Assembly (NCBI GenBank): GCA_028023455.1
Contig: JAQFVV010006335.1
Location: forward strand, 2,648,412-2,712,411
DNA: 64,000 nucleotides
Source: Epiperipatus broadwayi
Lineage: Eukaryota; Onychophora; Udeonychophora; Euonychophora; Peripatidae
Direction of reading: 5' to 3'
Under the pieces are notes generated by a model. It worked only from the letters and a program-made list of their open reading frames with translations, was not told where the DNA came from and made no database searches. Position 1 is the first letter of the stretch, and each line of letters starts with the position of its first letter. Shown here piece after piece: positions 49,601-63,947 of the stretch. Made by a program: the position numbers and the translations under genes.

Positions 49601-50782
49601 ATATAGCAGATATATCAATTCAGCGATAACATTGAATACATATGGAATGCTTGAGAAGTTAAATTCTTAAAGAATGTATAATCTTTGAAAAGAGGTAAAC
49701 TATTAGTGTCAAAAATGATTAAGACAGTTGAGAGTGCCCAACACCAATAAACATAAAGCAATTATAATTTTTGGGGGATTGATTAATTTTTTTAATATTT
49801 TTTGAAAAACAAAATGTTCTTGTTGTCAGACTACATTATGAAATATTACGTAAAAACCAGAAGTAAATAATCTTTTGCAATAATTTATTCCACATTACAA
49901 TAGTAAAATGAAAATAACTTTATGCCTGATTTCTCAACATATAAAGACAGTTCTGTTTGAGACATCAAAATTGAAAAGTGAAATACTAATATTTGATATC
50001 TCTCGAACTATTTCCAATGCTGAGAAGAATTATGTAGGCTTTTTAACAGTCATATTTGGAGTTTAAAAAAATTTCACCCAATATTTATAATCTCTAAAAA
50101 CAAATGTTTTAGGCATTTTTTTGAGCTCCAATACTTTTTCAGATTATTAAAGCCATAACGTTAATATTTAAGTTCATTTTTCTACTTATAACACTATTTA
50201 GATATTTAAACTTTTTCACATTTCAATTTTGATAATCATCTGAGGTGAAGATTGCTGAGAATTGTTTTTTATTGAGCTGATAAGAGACAGGTTTTTTGAA
50301 CATTAATTAATAAACTCAAGTCTTTATATGTTACATTCAAAATAGTATGCCTTTTTTGTATATTCTCTTTTGAACTGGCAATAATAGCACATACATAAGA
50401 TACTATAAGTTAAGAATTCAAAAAGTTCTTGTTTTCACTTTTAATCAATTCAAATGAAAAATTCCACTATCAAATCTGCATTGGATTTACAGGATCCATG
50501 TTTGCTTAGACCACCTATAAATATTTCAAAATACTATTGTCATCAACATTGAAAACTGCATTGGATCCTTGTTTAATGCAGTGCTTTTCCACCTGTAGTA
50601 ATACCACTTCTTATCATTCTAAAAAATGTATAATATAAATACATTTTAATGGATAACCAACTAATTTCACACAATGCCATATAATTATTTTGTTAATTGA
50701 ATAAAATGTTTTGACCAAATCAACAAAAACAATACATAAATTATTCCCTTTTTTTCAACATTTTTTAAATATTTGCTTAGAA
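49601..50782. other. AT-rich non-coding stretch
   Basis: Nothing supportable seen. Confidence 0.5.
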
Positions 50783-51565
50783 ACAAAAACAACACTTAAA
50801 GTGCTTGAAATAAAATACTAGTTTTTTACTTAACCTTTGCTTAGTAAATAGTTTAGATTGCACTTTACGCAAAAAAAGTGAAGCTTGTCTCAATCTTATT
50901 ACAAGTTATATGGCTTAGCACTTCAGAGACCTTGTGTCTCCATAATCATAGCCTACTTTTAACTGAAATTTAGTTTTGGTTTATGTAAAATTTTATGCAA
51001 ATTTTATAGTGACCATTTTTTTGAGATTGTAAAGCACAATTATTTCTGGTTTATTGCACAATTGTCATTTGCAATAAAGCACACCTCTTTAATTTTTCAT
51101 TTTATATCATTGTGTTCCGTGCATAGTGCCCTTACCATAGTGGGTTCAAACACATGGCCTGTTGTTTTTTGGTGCTCGAAGAATCTGGATTTGTTCTCAT
51201 TGTTATTTATAGCTTTTCTGTACAAAAACAACAGGCCATGTGTTCGAACCCACTATGGCAAAAGCACTATGCATGGAACGCAATGATATAAAATGAAAAA
51301 TTAAAGAAGTGTGCTTTATTGCAAATGACAATTGTGCAATAAACCGGAAAGAATCATACTTTACAATCTCCAAAAAATGTTCGTTATAAAATTTGCATAA
51401 AATTTTACATAAACCAAACTAAACTTCAGTTAAAAGTAGGCTATGATTATGGAGACACAAAGTCTCTGAAAGCGCTAAGCCATATAACTTGTAATAACAT
51501 TGAGACAAGCTTCACTTTTTTTGTGTAAAGCACAATCTAAACTACTTAAAGTGCTTGTTGTTTTT
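50783..51565. repeat. Long foldback, about 320-bp arms, family D-like
   Basis: Arms at about 50846-51170 and 51224-51546 are nearly perfect complements with a 53-bp spacer (weaker pairing extends to 50783 and 51565). The right arm reads GGCU, AUGAUUAU, stem GGAGAC/GUCUCU, GAAAGCGCUA, AGCC, a layout shared with the foldback at 55.6-56.0 kb. No protein lies between the arms. Confidence 0.85.
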
Positions 51566-52603
51566 TAAAACAATAATGAGTTTCTGACAATCCTCTGAAC
51601 AAATTCTTGGAAGTGTCTTTGTTCTTTTTGATAATAATGAAATTTCATAATAGTGGCTGTAATCATATCTATCGGATTTGTTTTTAAAAATTATAATAAT
51701 AAAAGCATTATTTAGATTAGATGGTTTTACTTCATGGATCCTTTAAGATAATATACTACAATATTTTAGAACTTCTCCAGATATATCGTATATAGTGGCA
51801 ACCTTTCCATTTTTAAACCACATTGTTGTTTGGATTTCTTTAGGCTGAATATCTTTGTCCAAATTCAAATAAATAGACAAAATGATTTATCATGAAAAGT
51901 CATCATCTTAATACATGTGTTTAAAATATTAGAAAAATTGAAGTTAAAATGTATAGATGTATTTTAACTGATATTATGAATTGCAGATGATAATTATAAA
52001 TTACATTTATTGTTGCCATCTAATCAAACAGTATCTAAACCTATATCTTATTCTAAAGTAAATTGACAAAAACTAGTCTACAAGCTGATCCACTAATCAT
52101 TCAATAATATTTTGGAAAATATATGAGAATGGTTTTATGGAAGTTAGTATATGCTTTTGGATGATTATTTCATTGTTATCCTAATAAAAGAGCCAAAGTT
52201 TTGGAACTGGTCAATTAAGTCCATACAGAAATTGTATGTTCAAAGATTTGGTTCACAAATATGTCTGGTTGTCAAAGATGTAAATAAGAAGTGACATTAA
52301 AAATTATGAGCATCTCAAAAAAATATATATTATGGTAATAAGCTCTGAGAATATATACTTGAATGTGTAATACCAATTAAGGAGATTATATTTTTATTAG
52401 CGTAAATGTTTATTATTATGAATTAAATATACATCTTATTAACACCTGGTAATGATTTCTACTCTAACAAGCATCATTATACATCACACACTAAATAAAA
52501 TAACTATTAGTTATAATGTAAGGGTGTTCATTTTATCAAAATATGCTAAATTTCTAATGAATAATTTATATTTTCAACATAATGTGCCCAAGTATATGAT
52601 GTA

Positions 52604-52635
<32 letters not shown>

Positions 52636-54090
52636 ATAAAGTCTCTATGCTTAGTATATATATATATATATATATATACTAAGCATAGAGACTTTATTTT
52701 ATTATATATTATAATAAACAAATGACTCTGCAACCCCTCTCCTGTAATATAGTTCAGTATGATTATCTCACAGTTCATTCTACATAATAGATTATAACAA
52801 AACAAAACAATAGAGCAAAAACAACATCTAAGAACAGAGCTGGCTTGGCTAGAAGGAGTATAAAGCATGACATATTAATAGAGCATGAATATAGCATGAG
52901 TATATGGGTAGAGCATGAATAGGAGAGATTACAGTACTCTACAGAACTTATAGTACATTAATCTTATGTTCGTTATAATCTGACATTATACAAAACATTT
53001 GAATTAAACTAACTTTTAATACATAAATGATAATAAGGTTAAAAGATATCAATTTAATTTGCGTGACAGATGAATAAATAGGTAGAAGATTAAAAAGCAG
53101 CAATGAAGAGCAAATAATAATTAAATAGAGTAATTGAATAATGAATATAATTAAGAATGAAAAGAAGAGAAATGGAATTTGTCAAGATAATGAATGATTA
53201 TCAATGAGGGATGAATAAATTATGCTGGTGTAATAAAGTAAGATGGTGGCAGAACTAAAATAAAATAAAATATGGATCAATTATGATAAGAATGTGGATG
53301 ATTATAAATAAAAACTTGAAATATTAATTTGATACTATTAAAATAAAATAAAATGTCATAAGTTTAAATAATTGAAAAAGAAGGTTTAAGTCTTTGGGAT
53401 TTTAATTAATTAATAAGAATAATAAGAATAAAATAAGAGACAAACGTAGTGTATATCAAATGACTTAAGAAATAAATCTGACAAACAAAATCAAAGTTTA
53501 AAATCATTAATCAGTAATTTAATTTCTCGGGGTTTATACAATTTTAAATTTCAATAATTTTATAACGTTTATATGAATCAGCAAATGAGATTTTACTGTT
53601 ATCCAAATATAGAAAACTAAAATAAATTATACTACAAAATGGGCATTATAAAAAAATATGTATCTAACTCTTTTTTTCTATTAATAACAAAGACAAACTC
53701 TGAATTTTATAATAATTCAACAAATTCATACTAATGTGAACATAATAATCATCTTAACCCTTAAATAATCATTTTGATTCCAATTATTCTAACAATAAGA
53801 CAATGACAACATCTTCTAGGAACAATTTAAGCTTGGCCTCTCTGATGAATATGACCAGATTGAATGACTGATCATTTGACAACTGATTGAAATATTATTT
53901 TTTAAAATCAATATTTTATTTTACTATATCATTTTTAACTAGCATCTCTGCATAATATCAACAATATTTTGCTCAATCAATGTTATAATTTTATATACTC
54001 TCAACATAAGAGTTTAGTAAAATTGACTAATGATATGCTAAACATATAATTAAACCAATAACATTAAGTCATGAAGATGATAATAGCTAT

Positions 54091-54121
<31 letters not shown>

Positions 54122-55565
54122 GGTAATAGCAATAATAAAATGCATAATGTTTAGCAATAAAAAGACTGCAGTTAATTAAAATAGGTTGCCAGATAAATAA
54201 CTGCCCTAGTATCTGCTTCAAATGCTAACTTCTCATTAATAAGGGCAAAAGACCGATTCTAGTTGTGAGTTAGACGTTGAAGCGCATTCCCACCTTCTAA
54301 TTGCTGGTTATTCAAACTTATAAATAGCACTAGATTTGAGAGATCTATTATTGACATCATACTGTGTAAGGTAAAAAGAATCAAATGATATAATATCAAT
54401 ATAAATAAACATTGAAATGTTTGCATTCGTTGAAAAAATTAATATCTTAACTTCATGCGATTTTGTCTTGCAGATATGTAGAGTTTTATGAACCTCAAAC
54501 AATACAAATTACGGCAACTTTAATTTGCAGCATTAAATAGTACTTTAAATGTAAAGCAATTGAAAATAAATTATATTATACTAAGTGAAAAGCTTCAGTT
54601 AATTTTCTAAATTAAAAGTTAAAGTTATTCATATATTTAGTTATTACTTATCCTGTTTGCGGTTTATCTTTACTTTAAATATTTAAAATTCTACTAATCG
54701 TGGCATTAGAAAATGCTAGAATGTGAAATCATGGTATACATTTAATATAAAATGCATAACGCTTAAAAGTAGAGCAAATATTTCAATATAGACATATATA
54801 TATATATATATGGAAATTTATTAATAAAACTGAAGCCATAAGAAAACTATTAATAATATTGTAACAAATTCAAATCTAAACATGACCCATCCAAACAAAA
54901 GCCAATCTTTCTAGGTTTTCAATCTTAATGTTCTGTAATTAGATTTTTTTGTATGTAAGAGTCAAATTGTTGATATTCATAATGATATAATATGACGTGA
55001 GCATACTAATTCAGATGTATTTTTTCTTTATGATTATTATTCTCTTTTGGAACCGGTGTATACTTGCTTTTGGAATATGTGTATCAATTCACTATAAGCA
55101 CAAAATTAAATTCAGCTTTGATAAAACAAATTAAACCTGAATTTGGCAGTAAATGGATTTTACAATTGTACTTAATAACCTCACACCATCAAATATTATT
55201 TTTAAAACTTATAACCAAAGATACCTTAAAAGACAACTGACCCCCCCCCCCTGACAATGACTCCCACAATGCATTTCATGTTGAATCAACAATCATCATT
55301 TGGCCTGAGCCATAACCTTTCACATATATCTCCATAATATTTTCAGTATTTGTTAATAGTAAATTGTAATGTTTTTTTTTTTTTGGCTTACAACTATTAT
55401 TAACTTGCTCCACCCAAATTATTGACATGATCCACTCTAGATAATACAATAATGATTATCAATAATCTATTAAACTAAAGATTATCTAGCCCTGATATAA
55501 ATCTTAAATCTCAGTTAAAACTTAATAGTTAAGATTTTACTTCATTAACTCTTAAATAAATTAAT
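51566..55565. other. AT-rich non-coding stretch
   Basis: Contains a hairpin at about 52630-52700 (AAAGTCTCTATGCTTAGTAT mirrored around a TA loop), short TA arrays (about 52599, 54098, 54796) and C or T runs near 55241 and 55372. A patch at 54180-54310 is less AT-rich but unassigned. No gene seen. Confidence 0.55.
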
Positions 55566-55990
55566 ATATATATATATGTGTGTGCTCTGCGTACAGATAA
55601 TGAAGCTATTAATAAAATGTCAGTGGAATTATTAAAATTTTACCGCCAAGCGCTTTCGAGACAGTCTACTGTCCCATATTCATGGCAAGTTATTCTGTTA
55701 ATAACTGTAAAATTATGCAAATTTTATGCAAACTTATGTGCAGATGTTACGTGGACCATTTAGAGATAGGGAATAGCAGGCCTCTCTTCTGTTGATTGCC
55801 GATGGGTCAGCCACAATGAAGTAAGTTTGCATAAAATTTGCATAATTTTACAGTTATTAACAAAATAACTCGCCATGAATATGGGACTGTAGACTGTCGC
55901 GAAAGTGCTTGGCAGTTAAATTTTAATAATTCCACTGACAATTTATTAATAGCTTCATTATCTGTGTGCAGAGTACATATATATATATTA
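55566..55990. repeat. Foldback element family D, copy 2
   Basis: Arms about 55577-55725 and 55826-55980 mirror each other (ACAGATAATGAAGCTATTAA, GTCAGTGGAATTATTAAAAT). Each arm carries GCC, AUGAAUAU, a stem of up to 8 bp (GGGACAGU/ACUGUCUC), GAAAGCGCUU, GGC. The right arm has GAAAGUGCUU. The spacer of about 100 bp is non-coding. Confidence 0.8.
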
Positions 55991-56189
55991 AAACTTAAAT
56001 ATCTGTTTTTAATTAATCACCACAGAGAATAAATCAACTTTTCCTTTAGTGAAATTAGTAACATGCTGACAAAAAGACACTTTTTAAATGAATATATATA
56101 TATATGAAAAACAAAACAAGTTATAAATTTCGTAACTTGCTTTTAGCTTGCATTTTATGATCACTAGATGGAGCTTTACCAATAGCTTC
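55991..56189. other. AT-rich non-coding stretch
   Basis: Short TA array near 56092; nothing else seen. Confidence 0.5.
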
Positions 56190-56430
56190 TAATAAGCATG
56201 TTTACATAAATGCTGAGGGAGATAGAATTTAATATCTCTTTCATTGTCTACCATCTCCAGACTATAATTTTGAGCTAATTGGCTCACATCAGTGAAAGGT
56301 TGAAATGTGGTTGCAAAAAAGAGTTTTCTATTAACTGAAAGGAAACCCTTTGATTCCTCTTGGAGGCCTTAAAGGAACCAAGGAAGGAAAATTCCTAATG
56401 TTCACTTCATACATTCTTGTCATTGGAGCT
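56190..56430 (-). repeat. Repeat family C with hammerhead-like core
   Basis: The words CCATCTCCAGACTATAATTT and GCTCACATCAGTGAAAGG parallel the family A core (CCCCAGACTAGTTTC, TTCATCAGTGAGG) at lower similarity, so this is a separate related family. Boundaries are approximate and a partner arm was not found. Confidence 0.55.
56238..56303 (-). ncRNA. Hammerhead-like motif in family C
   Basis: Minus strand: ACC-UUUCA before CUGAUGU (56286-56292), stem II GAGC/GCUC (56282-56285 with 56272-56275), AAAA (56268-56271), stem III AUU-AU-AGU, triplet GUC, then UGGAG-au-GGU pairing back to ACC-UUUCA. All three helices form. Two core changes (A9 to U, G12 to A) should make it inactive. Stem II closes with the canonical G-C pair, unlike family A. 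Confidence 0.5.
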
Positions 56431-56715
56431 GTTATTACTATGTGATTATTCATATAGTATACAAACATGGATGGGCTGCTCACCAATATGCATTAGACAG
56501 CATGATGTGTTTATTGACTTTTTTCCTCTAAGTTTAAGATCAAAAAACACCATGATCTTTCCTTTGACTGGCCTGATAAGTCAGAATGAATATATGTATA
56601 AATGATAAATATTTTTCCAATAGATATATACAATCATGTCAAACAAAATAAATCATAGCCCTTATTTCTAGCAGGCTATAAAGTCACCAACCAAGAAAGT
56701 GGATGATGGCCTAAG
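56431..56715. other. Non-coding stretch before LINE
   Basis: May hold the LINE 5-prime untranslated region; not resolvable. Confidence 0.4.
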
Positions 56716-59640
56716 ATGGAGGATGCTAAGAATCCACTGATTGGGGACCTAGGGTTCCATTTGATGATGACTTTTTATTTAGATACTTACAGCTGCAAAT
56801 CACTTTCAAGTGAAGGAAGACTGCAAAAATTAGAAGAACTGTCTTATATTAAATGGGACATTATTGGATTTTGTGAAGTTAGAAGAAAATGTGAAGACAC
56901 AATTAATTTAAAAAGTGGACATGTACTCTACTATGAAGACACAAATATTAGAAATACAAGTAGAGTAGGATTCATTATAAATAAAAATTAAAAGTATAAC
57001 ATTGTGGAGAATGATAGTGTATCAGACAGAGTGGCAAGATTAGTTATACAACTTAATAACAGATACTAAATGCAGATAATTCAGGTTTATGCCCCAATAA
57101 GTTCTCATAGTGATTAAATAGTAAAACATTTTTATATGGATGTATAAAAGGCTTTTGATCAGAGTAAGCAACATTTTAAAATAGTTATGGGAAACTTTAA
57201 TGCTAGAATTGATAAACAAATGAAATATGAAAGTGTTGTAGGTAATTTTGGTTATGATAATATAAATGAGAAAGGATATAGACTTGTGGAGTTTGCAGAA
57301 AAAGAAAAAACTATATATTATGAATTCTTTTTTTTTTTTTTTTTGAGAAAAATGTTAAAAGGAATGGACATGGAAGCATGCAAATGAAGGTACAGCAGAA
57401 TTGAGTTACATTTTGACTATCAGAAAATATATATTTTAAGATTGTAATGTTCTTAATAAATTTAACACAGGAAGTGATCATCGGTTGGTAAGATGTAAGA
57501 CACATGTCAATGCAAAATTAACATGACAAAAATTATTTAAAAAAAAATTACAGTTAATGCTCCTACCTAATTTTTAGAAACATTCTAATGAATTTAAATT
57601 AGAACTTACAAATAGGTTTCAAATATTAATACATTTTGAACATGATTCAGATTTGAATGAAATTAATAAAAAAAATAAGTGATACAGTTTTAAAAACTGC
57701 AAAAGATAGCTGGTAGAAAGAAGCAGCAATTGACCAATAACATTTCTACCGAGACTAGAAAATTTATGATGAAAAGGAGGATAATGAGAATATACAAAAC
57801 TGATGCAAGGACTGAATACCTCCAATTTTGTAAAATGGTGTGAAAAAGAGTTTAAAATGATATAAGAAAGTATAACTGTGAACTAGCAAGGAAAGCTGTA
57901 GAAGACAATAAAAGTCTTAAGAGTGTAAAACAACATTTTGGTATTGGTAGAAAATTTATATCTGCAATAAGAGAAAAATATGGAATTATTACTAAAAAGA
58001 GAGATGACAACATGAAATGGGCAGAAGTCTTCTATCAAGAATTATATAGTAATAAAAAACAAGTACCTCATATATCTATACATCTTTCAAATTACCCAGA
58101 ATTTTAAATAAAGAAGTGACATGCAATTAATTTATGAAGAAAGGAAAAGCTCCAGGTAATGATGGAATTATGAATGATATATTAAAAGAAGTGGCTGAAG
58201 AACTAGAAATTTTTTAGCAAAGTTATATATCAATTGTCTAAATGATAAAGATGTATCAGATGAATGGAAGAATGCAGTATTAATATTAATATTTTAAAAA
58301 GGTGATAAAAATATATTAGAAATTACAGTCCTATCAGCCTTTTATCAGTTTTATGCAAATTTTTTACCAAGATAATTACAACTCATCTACAGGGAACATT
58401 GGATTTCTACCAACCAAAAGAACAAGCTGGATTTAAAAGTGATTTTAGTACAGTAAATCATATCCAAGTACTGAGAGAAGTTATAGAAAAAAACAAATGA
58501 ATATGAGTTGCCATGATGCTTTGGATTTGTAGATTAAAAAAAGGCATTTGATTCTATAAACATTCTTTCAATGATTAAAGCATTGGATCATCAAGATATA
58601 GATCCAGGATATTGTCATATTTTGAAGAATATTTATAAAAATGCAACAGCAACAAATAAATTATATAATGATAGTAGGAAAGTTAAAATTGAGAAGGGTG
58701 GAAGACAGAGTGTCTCCATATCTCCAAAACTTTTTACAGCAATGCTGCTGCAAGCATTTTGTGGATTAAATGGGAAGCTAAAGAAGTGAAGCAAATGGAG
58801 ATTATTTAAGTTATTTAGATTTTTCAAATGATGTAGCTTTTTTGCAAATAATGCTTTAGATATGCAGGAAATGTTGCAGGAATTATCAGATGAAAATATG
58901 AAAGTAGGATTAAAGATAAATGTTAAAAAACTAAAGTGATGTTCAATGGATTTTCTCAAAATATGAAACTAAAGATTGATTTACAATGAGTAATAATAAG
59001 TTAACAGCTAAAAATACCTTGGTCAGGCTTATTAATACAGATGGCAATATAATGGATGAAATTAATCATGGAATTAAATTTGGTTGGAGTGCTTTTGTTA
59101 GAAATAATTTGATACTAAAAGGAAATATGCCTATGTGTTTGAAAAGAAAGGTTTTTAATAAATGTGTTTCACCAGTTCTTATTTATGGATGTGAGACTTG
59201 GACATTTAATAGAAGAGCAGTACAGAGATTTCAGACCACTCAAAGAAATATGTAGAGGTGCATGTTAAGAGTAAAAAGAAGAGATCAAAAATGCAATATA
59301 TGAGTAAGAGAATAAACAGGTGTTACTGATCTCATTGAAAAAATTAAAAAACTGATGTGGCATTTGGGTGGACATATTTCTAAAAGAGATGATAATAGAT
59401 GGGCAATTGAAATCTTAAACTGAATTCCAAGATATTGTAAAAGATCCAGAAAGAGATCATATGTATGATGGATGGATGAAATAAGAAAGTGTGCAGGGGT
59501 GATGTGGAGAAGAGAAACTAATGATCGGAGATGGATTGAACTTGGAGAGAGATTGAACCTGGAGAAACCTTTATCCTGCAGTAGATTGATAATGATTATT
59601 GGTGATGATGATGATGATATCTTCAAATATATATTTAATG
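56716..59640 (+). pseudogene. RTE-type LINE, near full length, inactivated
   Basis: Endonuclease: SSEGRLQKLEELSYIKWDII, GFCEVRRK (E of the E-x-RRK motif), LKSGHVLYY, then VSDRVARLVIQL, IQVYAPISSHSD, VMGNFNARID (G-N-F-N-A) and TGSDHRLVRCK (SDHR) at about 57.47 kb. Reverse transcriptase: KKGKAPGNDGIMNDILKE (58.14 kb), SVLCKF region, QAGFKSDFST (58.43 kb), DKKAFDS equivalent (58.54 kb), then LDFSNDVAFLQ at 58.82 kb where YADD is expected, so the catalytic Asp pair is lost. Tail: VSPVLIYGCETWTFNRRAVQ to RWIELGERLNL, ending with (GAT)n at about 59600-59618. Many stops and frameshifts. Nicks DNA and copies its RNA in intact relatives. It shares its 3-prime end with tails at 14.7, 25.8 and 35.5 kb. 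Confidence 0.88.
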
Positions 59641-60423
59641 AAGTGCCTTCTGAATTAATAGTTATTGTTTATTAATTGGTAAGTATGGCACTCATCTGAA
59701 CTCTATTAGGGGATTGGTAGACCATGAAATCATGGAATGCTTTAACATGAAATTATGATCATTTTTTTGCAGCTGGATGGAATGGAGTACAAAAACACCA
59801 TATACAAGTATATTTGAAATATATTTTTAATTGGTTGCTTTAACAATTTTTTTAAGATTTAATGTAAATTGTTTTTTTTTTGTTAAACATTGCTAATTTA
59901 GTATTAACTTTGACAAGTATGTCATTCATCTGAACTATATTAGGAGATACACAGATTATGAAAGCAAAGAGTGTTTTAACATTGAATTATGAATCAGTTT
60001 TTATGGCTGTTTTTGTAGCTGCATGGGAACCTTTACCATATAATATATATTACATCTCTGTAGTTAAGAGCCCTCATACTGACTTTTCCCCCAGCTTTTT
60101 TATTTATTTGTGAAATTACTTTATTTTCATAAACATAATGGTTGTGACATCATCATATAAACATTCATTTACCAATCAGACAACAGAGAAAATATGGATT
60201 TTATATATAAATGCTTGAAATTGCTAGCATTTGATTTATTAGTGTCAATCTTTTAACATTTATGTATTTGATATCATCCACTTTAGATAAATATATTAAT
60301 TATTAGTGATAATCATTTATTATTCAAAATATTATCATATAAATTTGCATCTCAGATTGTTTTTATTAAAAATACCCATATGGTATAATTAATCCAATGA
60401 TTCCTTTTTTTTTCTTCAAATTA
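59641..60423. other. AT-rich non-coding stretch
   Basis: Two related segments near 59680-59780 and 59900-60000 share TCATCTGAACT-TATTAGG and GAATTATGA words, suggesting an old 230-bp duplication after the LINE. No gene seen. Confidence 0.45.
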
Positions 60424-60690
60424 AACCACTAAACATCACATGATCACCATCTCATACTAGCACATAATTGTGGTAAACAAAGGCAAAACTCTCCATATAG
60501 TAGGTGCAGTGCTCTCGAATTCAAGGCTCCTCACTGATGATGGCCACAAGCCAGAAACTAGTCTGGGAATATTGGATGAGTAGGCACTAGATAGGGATTT
60601 TATGCACAAGCCTTCTGGCATCCATTGATTACTCTTTTTAGCACAAGGTGGCACTACTGTATGGAGAGTTTTGCCTTTGTTTTTTTCTTC
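60424..60690 (+). repeat. Palindromic repeat family A, copy 7
   Basis: Inverted ends AAACAAAGGCAAAACTCTCC (60477) and the exact complement ending GCCTTTGTTT (60682). The outer end (CCACTAAACATCACATGATC) is kept on the left from about 60426. The left inner arm is deleted, so only one hammerhead core remains, in plus orientation. Confidence 0.82.
60519..60577 (+). ncRNA. Best-preserved hammerhead ribozyme candidate
   Basis: CTGATGA (60534-60540); stem II UGGC/GCCA with loop CACAA, 4 bp including a U-A base pair that replaces the A-A mismatch of other family A copies; GAAA (60554-60557); stem III AC/GU with loop UA; triplet GUC (60561-60563). Stem I: UCCUCA (60528-60533) with UGGGAA (60564-60569), one mismatch, then AUUCAA (60519-60524) with UUGGAU (60572-60577). 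All conserved core bases are present. Cleavage is predicted between 60563 and 60564. A ribozyme in a mobile element would trim element RNA into unit-length pieces or circles. Inference from hand folding. Confidence 0.65.
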
Positions 60691-61473
60691 AAGTTATTAT
60701 AACTTTCGATATATTTAACATTTTTATTCTATCACACTTTTTTAAAACCTATGCCATCATTCAAATTTTTGACTGTGCAACAGAATATACATACATAACA
60801 TAATTGTATTAAGAAGAAAGACAGTTAAATACAAATTAAATAAGAAAAAAATATTAAAAGTAATGGTAGATAGAAAAAAAAACTATGCATCAAAATAAAA
60901 ACGTTGAGTCTCATAATATACTTTAAACCAATAAAGTAAAGGAAACATATTATTTACTTTTTTTAAATATAAAAAGAACTAAAATATTTATTAAATAAAA
61001 TGTAGAAAGTTTACTTTTTACTTTAATTTCAAAGTTAAGGCAAGATTAATGCAAATCTTTTTTGCAGTATTTTGTTTTGACGATTTTTTTATTAGACTAA
61101 ATAATTATTTCATTTAATTTAGTACTATTAAATATATTATGAGATTCAATAAATGAGTCATTTTTATTAATATCAATAGCAGAAATTAAATATTTATTAT
61201 ATAAAAATTTTTTTAATGTAATAAAATGTTTTTATGGTAATCTTTGTTTACTGCTATCAGTATTGAATTAATAATTACATTATATGAGTTTTCTAAGTAA
61301 ACATTTCAATTATCTTTTAAAGTTTTAGTATTCTCTTACAAATTTTTATTTGTAATTCTAGATGCAATATATTTACAGTGTTTGATAAAGTTATTATGTT
61401 TATAACTATTTTTTATCTTTATCTTATTAAAATGTAGACAGGCATAAAATTTTCTGTTTTTAAAGACAAGTCT
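60691..61473. other. AT-rich non-coding stretch
   Basis: Nothing supportable seen. Confidence 0.5.
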
Positions 61474-61575
61474 TGCGTTGTTAGCGAGAGGTATCGCAGC
61501 CTCCATGCAAGCAAGTAGTTGGTTGCAGACGGTTGTGGGTTCGCGTCCCGGCCGATGCTATGACACATGGAAAAA
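61474..61575 (+). mobile_element. tRNA-derived SINE, copy 2
   Basis: CTTGCGTTGTTAGCGAGAGG, then CTCCATGCAAGCA (anticodon-arm-like) and GGTTCGCGTCC (61538-61548, a good B box), followed by CCGGCCGATGC, TATGACACATGG and A9. The 3-prime half matches the SINE at 43.9 kb. Length and the B box point to a tRNA origin; a functional tRNA is unlikely because the acceptor stem does not pair and an A run follows. No clear target-site duplication found, so older than the other copy. Confidence 0.75.
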
Positions 61576-61810
61576 AAAAGTTAGTAGCAATAAATTTGGA
61601 GATGAAACTCAAGCATTTCATAAATACGGTGCATAAAAAAAGGTTGGCAAAAGCTAGTTGAAGTGTTAATTTCATGAAAAATTTGATACACAGTATTTTT
61701 ATTATGGTTTTTTTTTTTTCAAATTAGTTTTATTTTCCTGCACAGTTAATATTAACGCATATAAAAAAACAGCTTCTAATTTTTTTATATATCTACAGGT
61801 AAATTAGACA
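61576..61810. other. AT-rich non-coding stretch
   Basis: Nothing supportable seen. Confidence 0.5.

Positions 61811-63947
<2,137 letters not shown>

Noticed and set aside
55578-56032. Two plus-strand frames in a foldback
   Set aside because: They are the two arms of the same inverted repeat; no protein features.
61474-61575. Functional tRNA gene
   Set aside because: B box is good but the acceptor stem does not pair, no clean cloverleaf, and an A run follows; a SINE explains it better.
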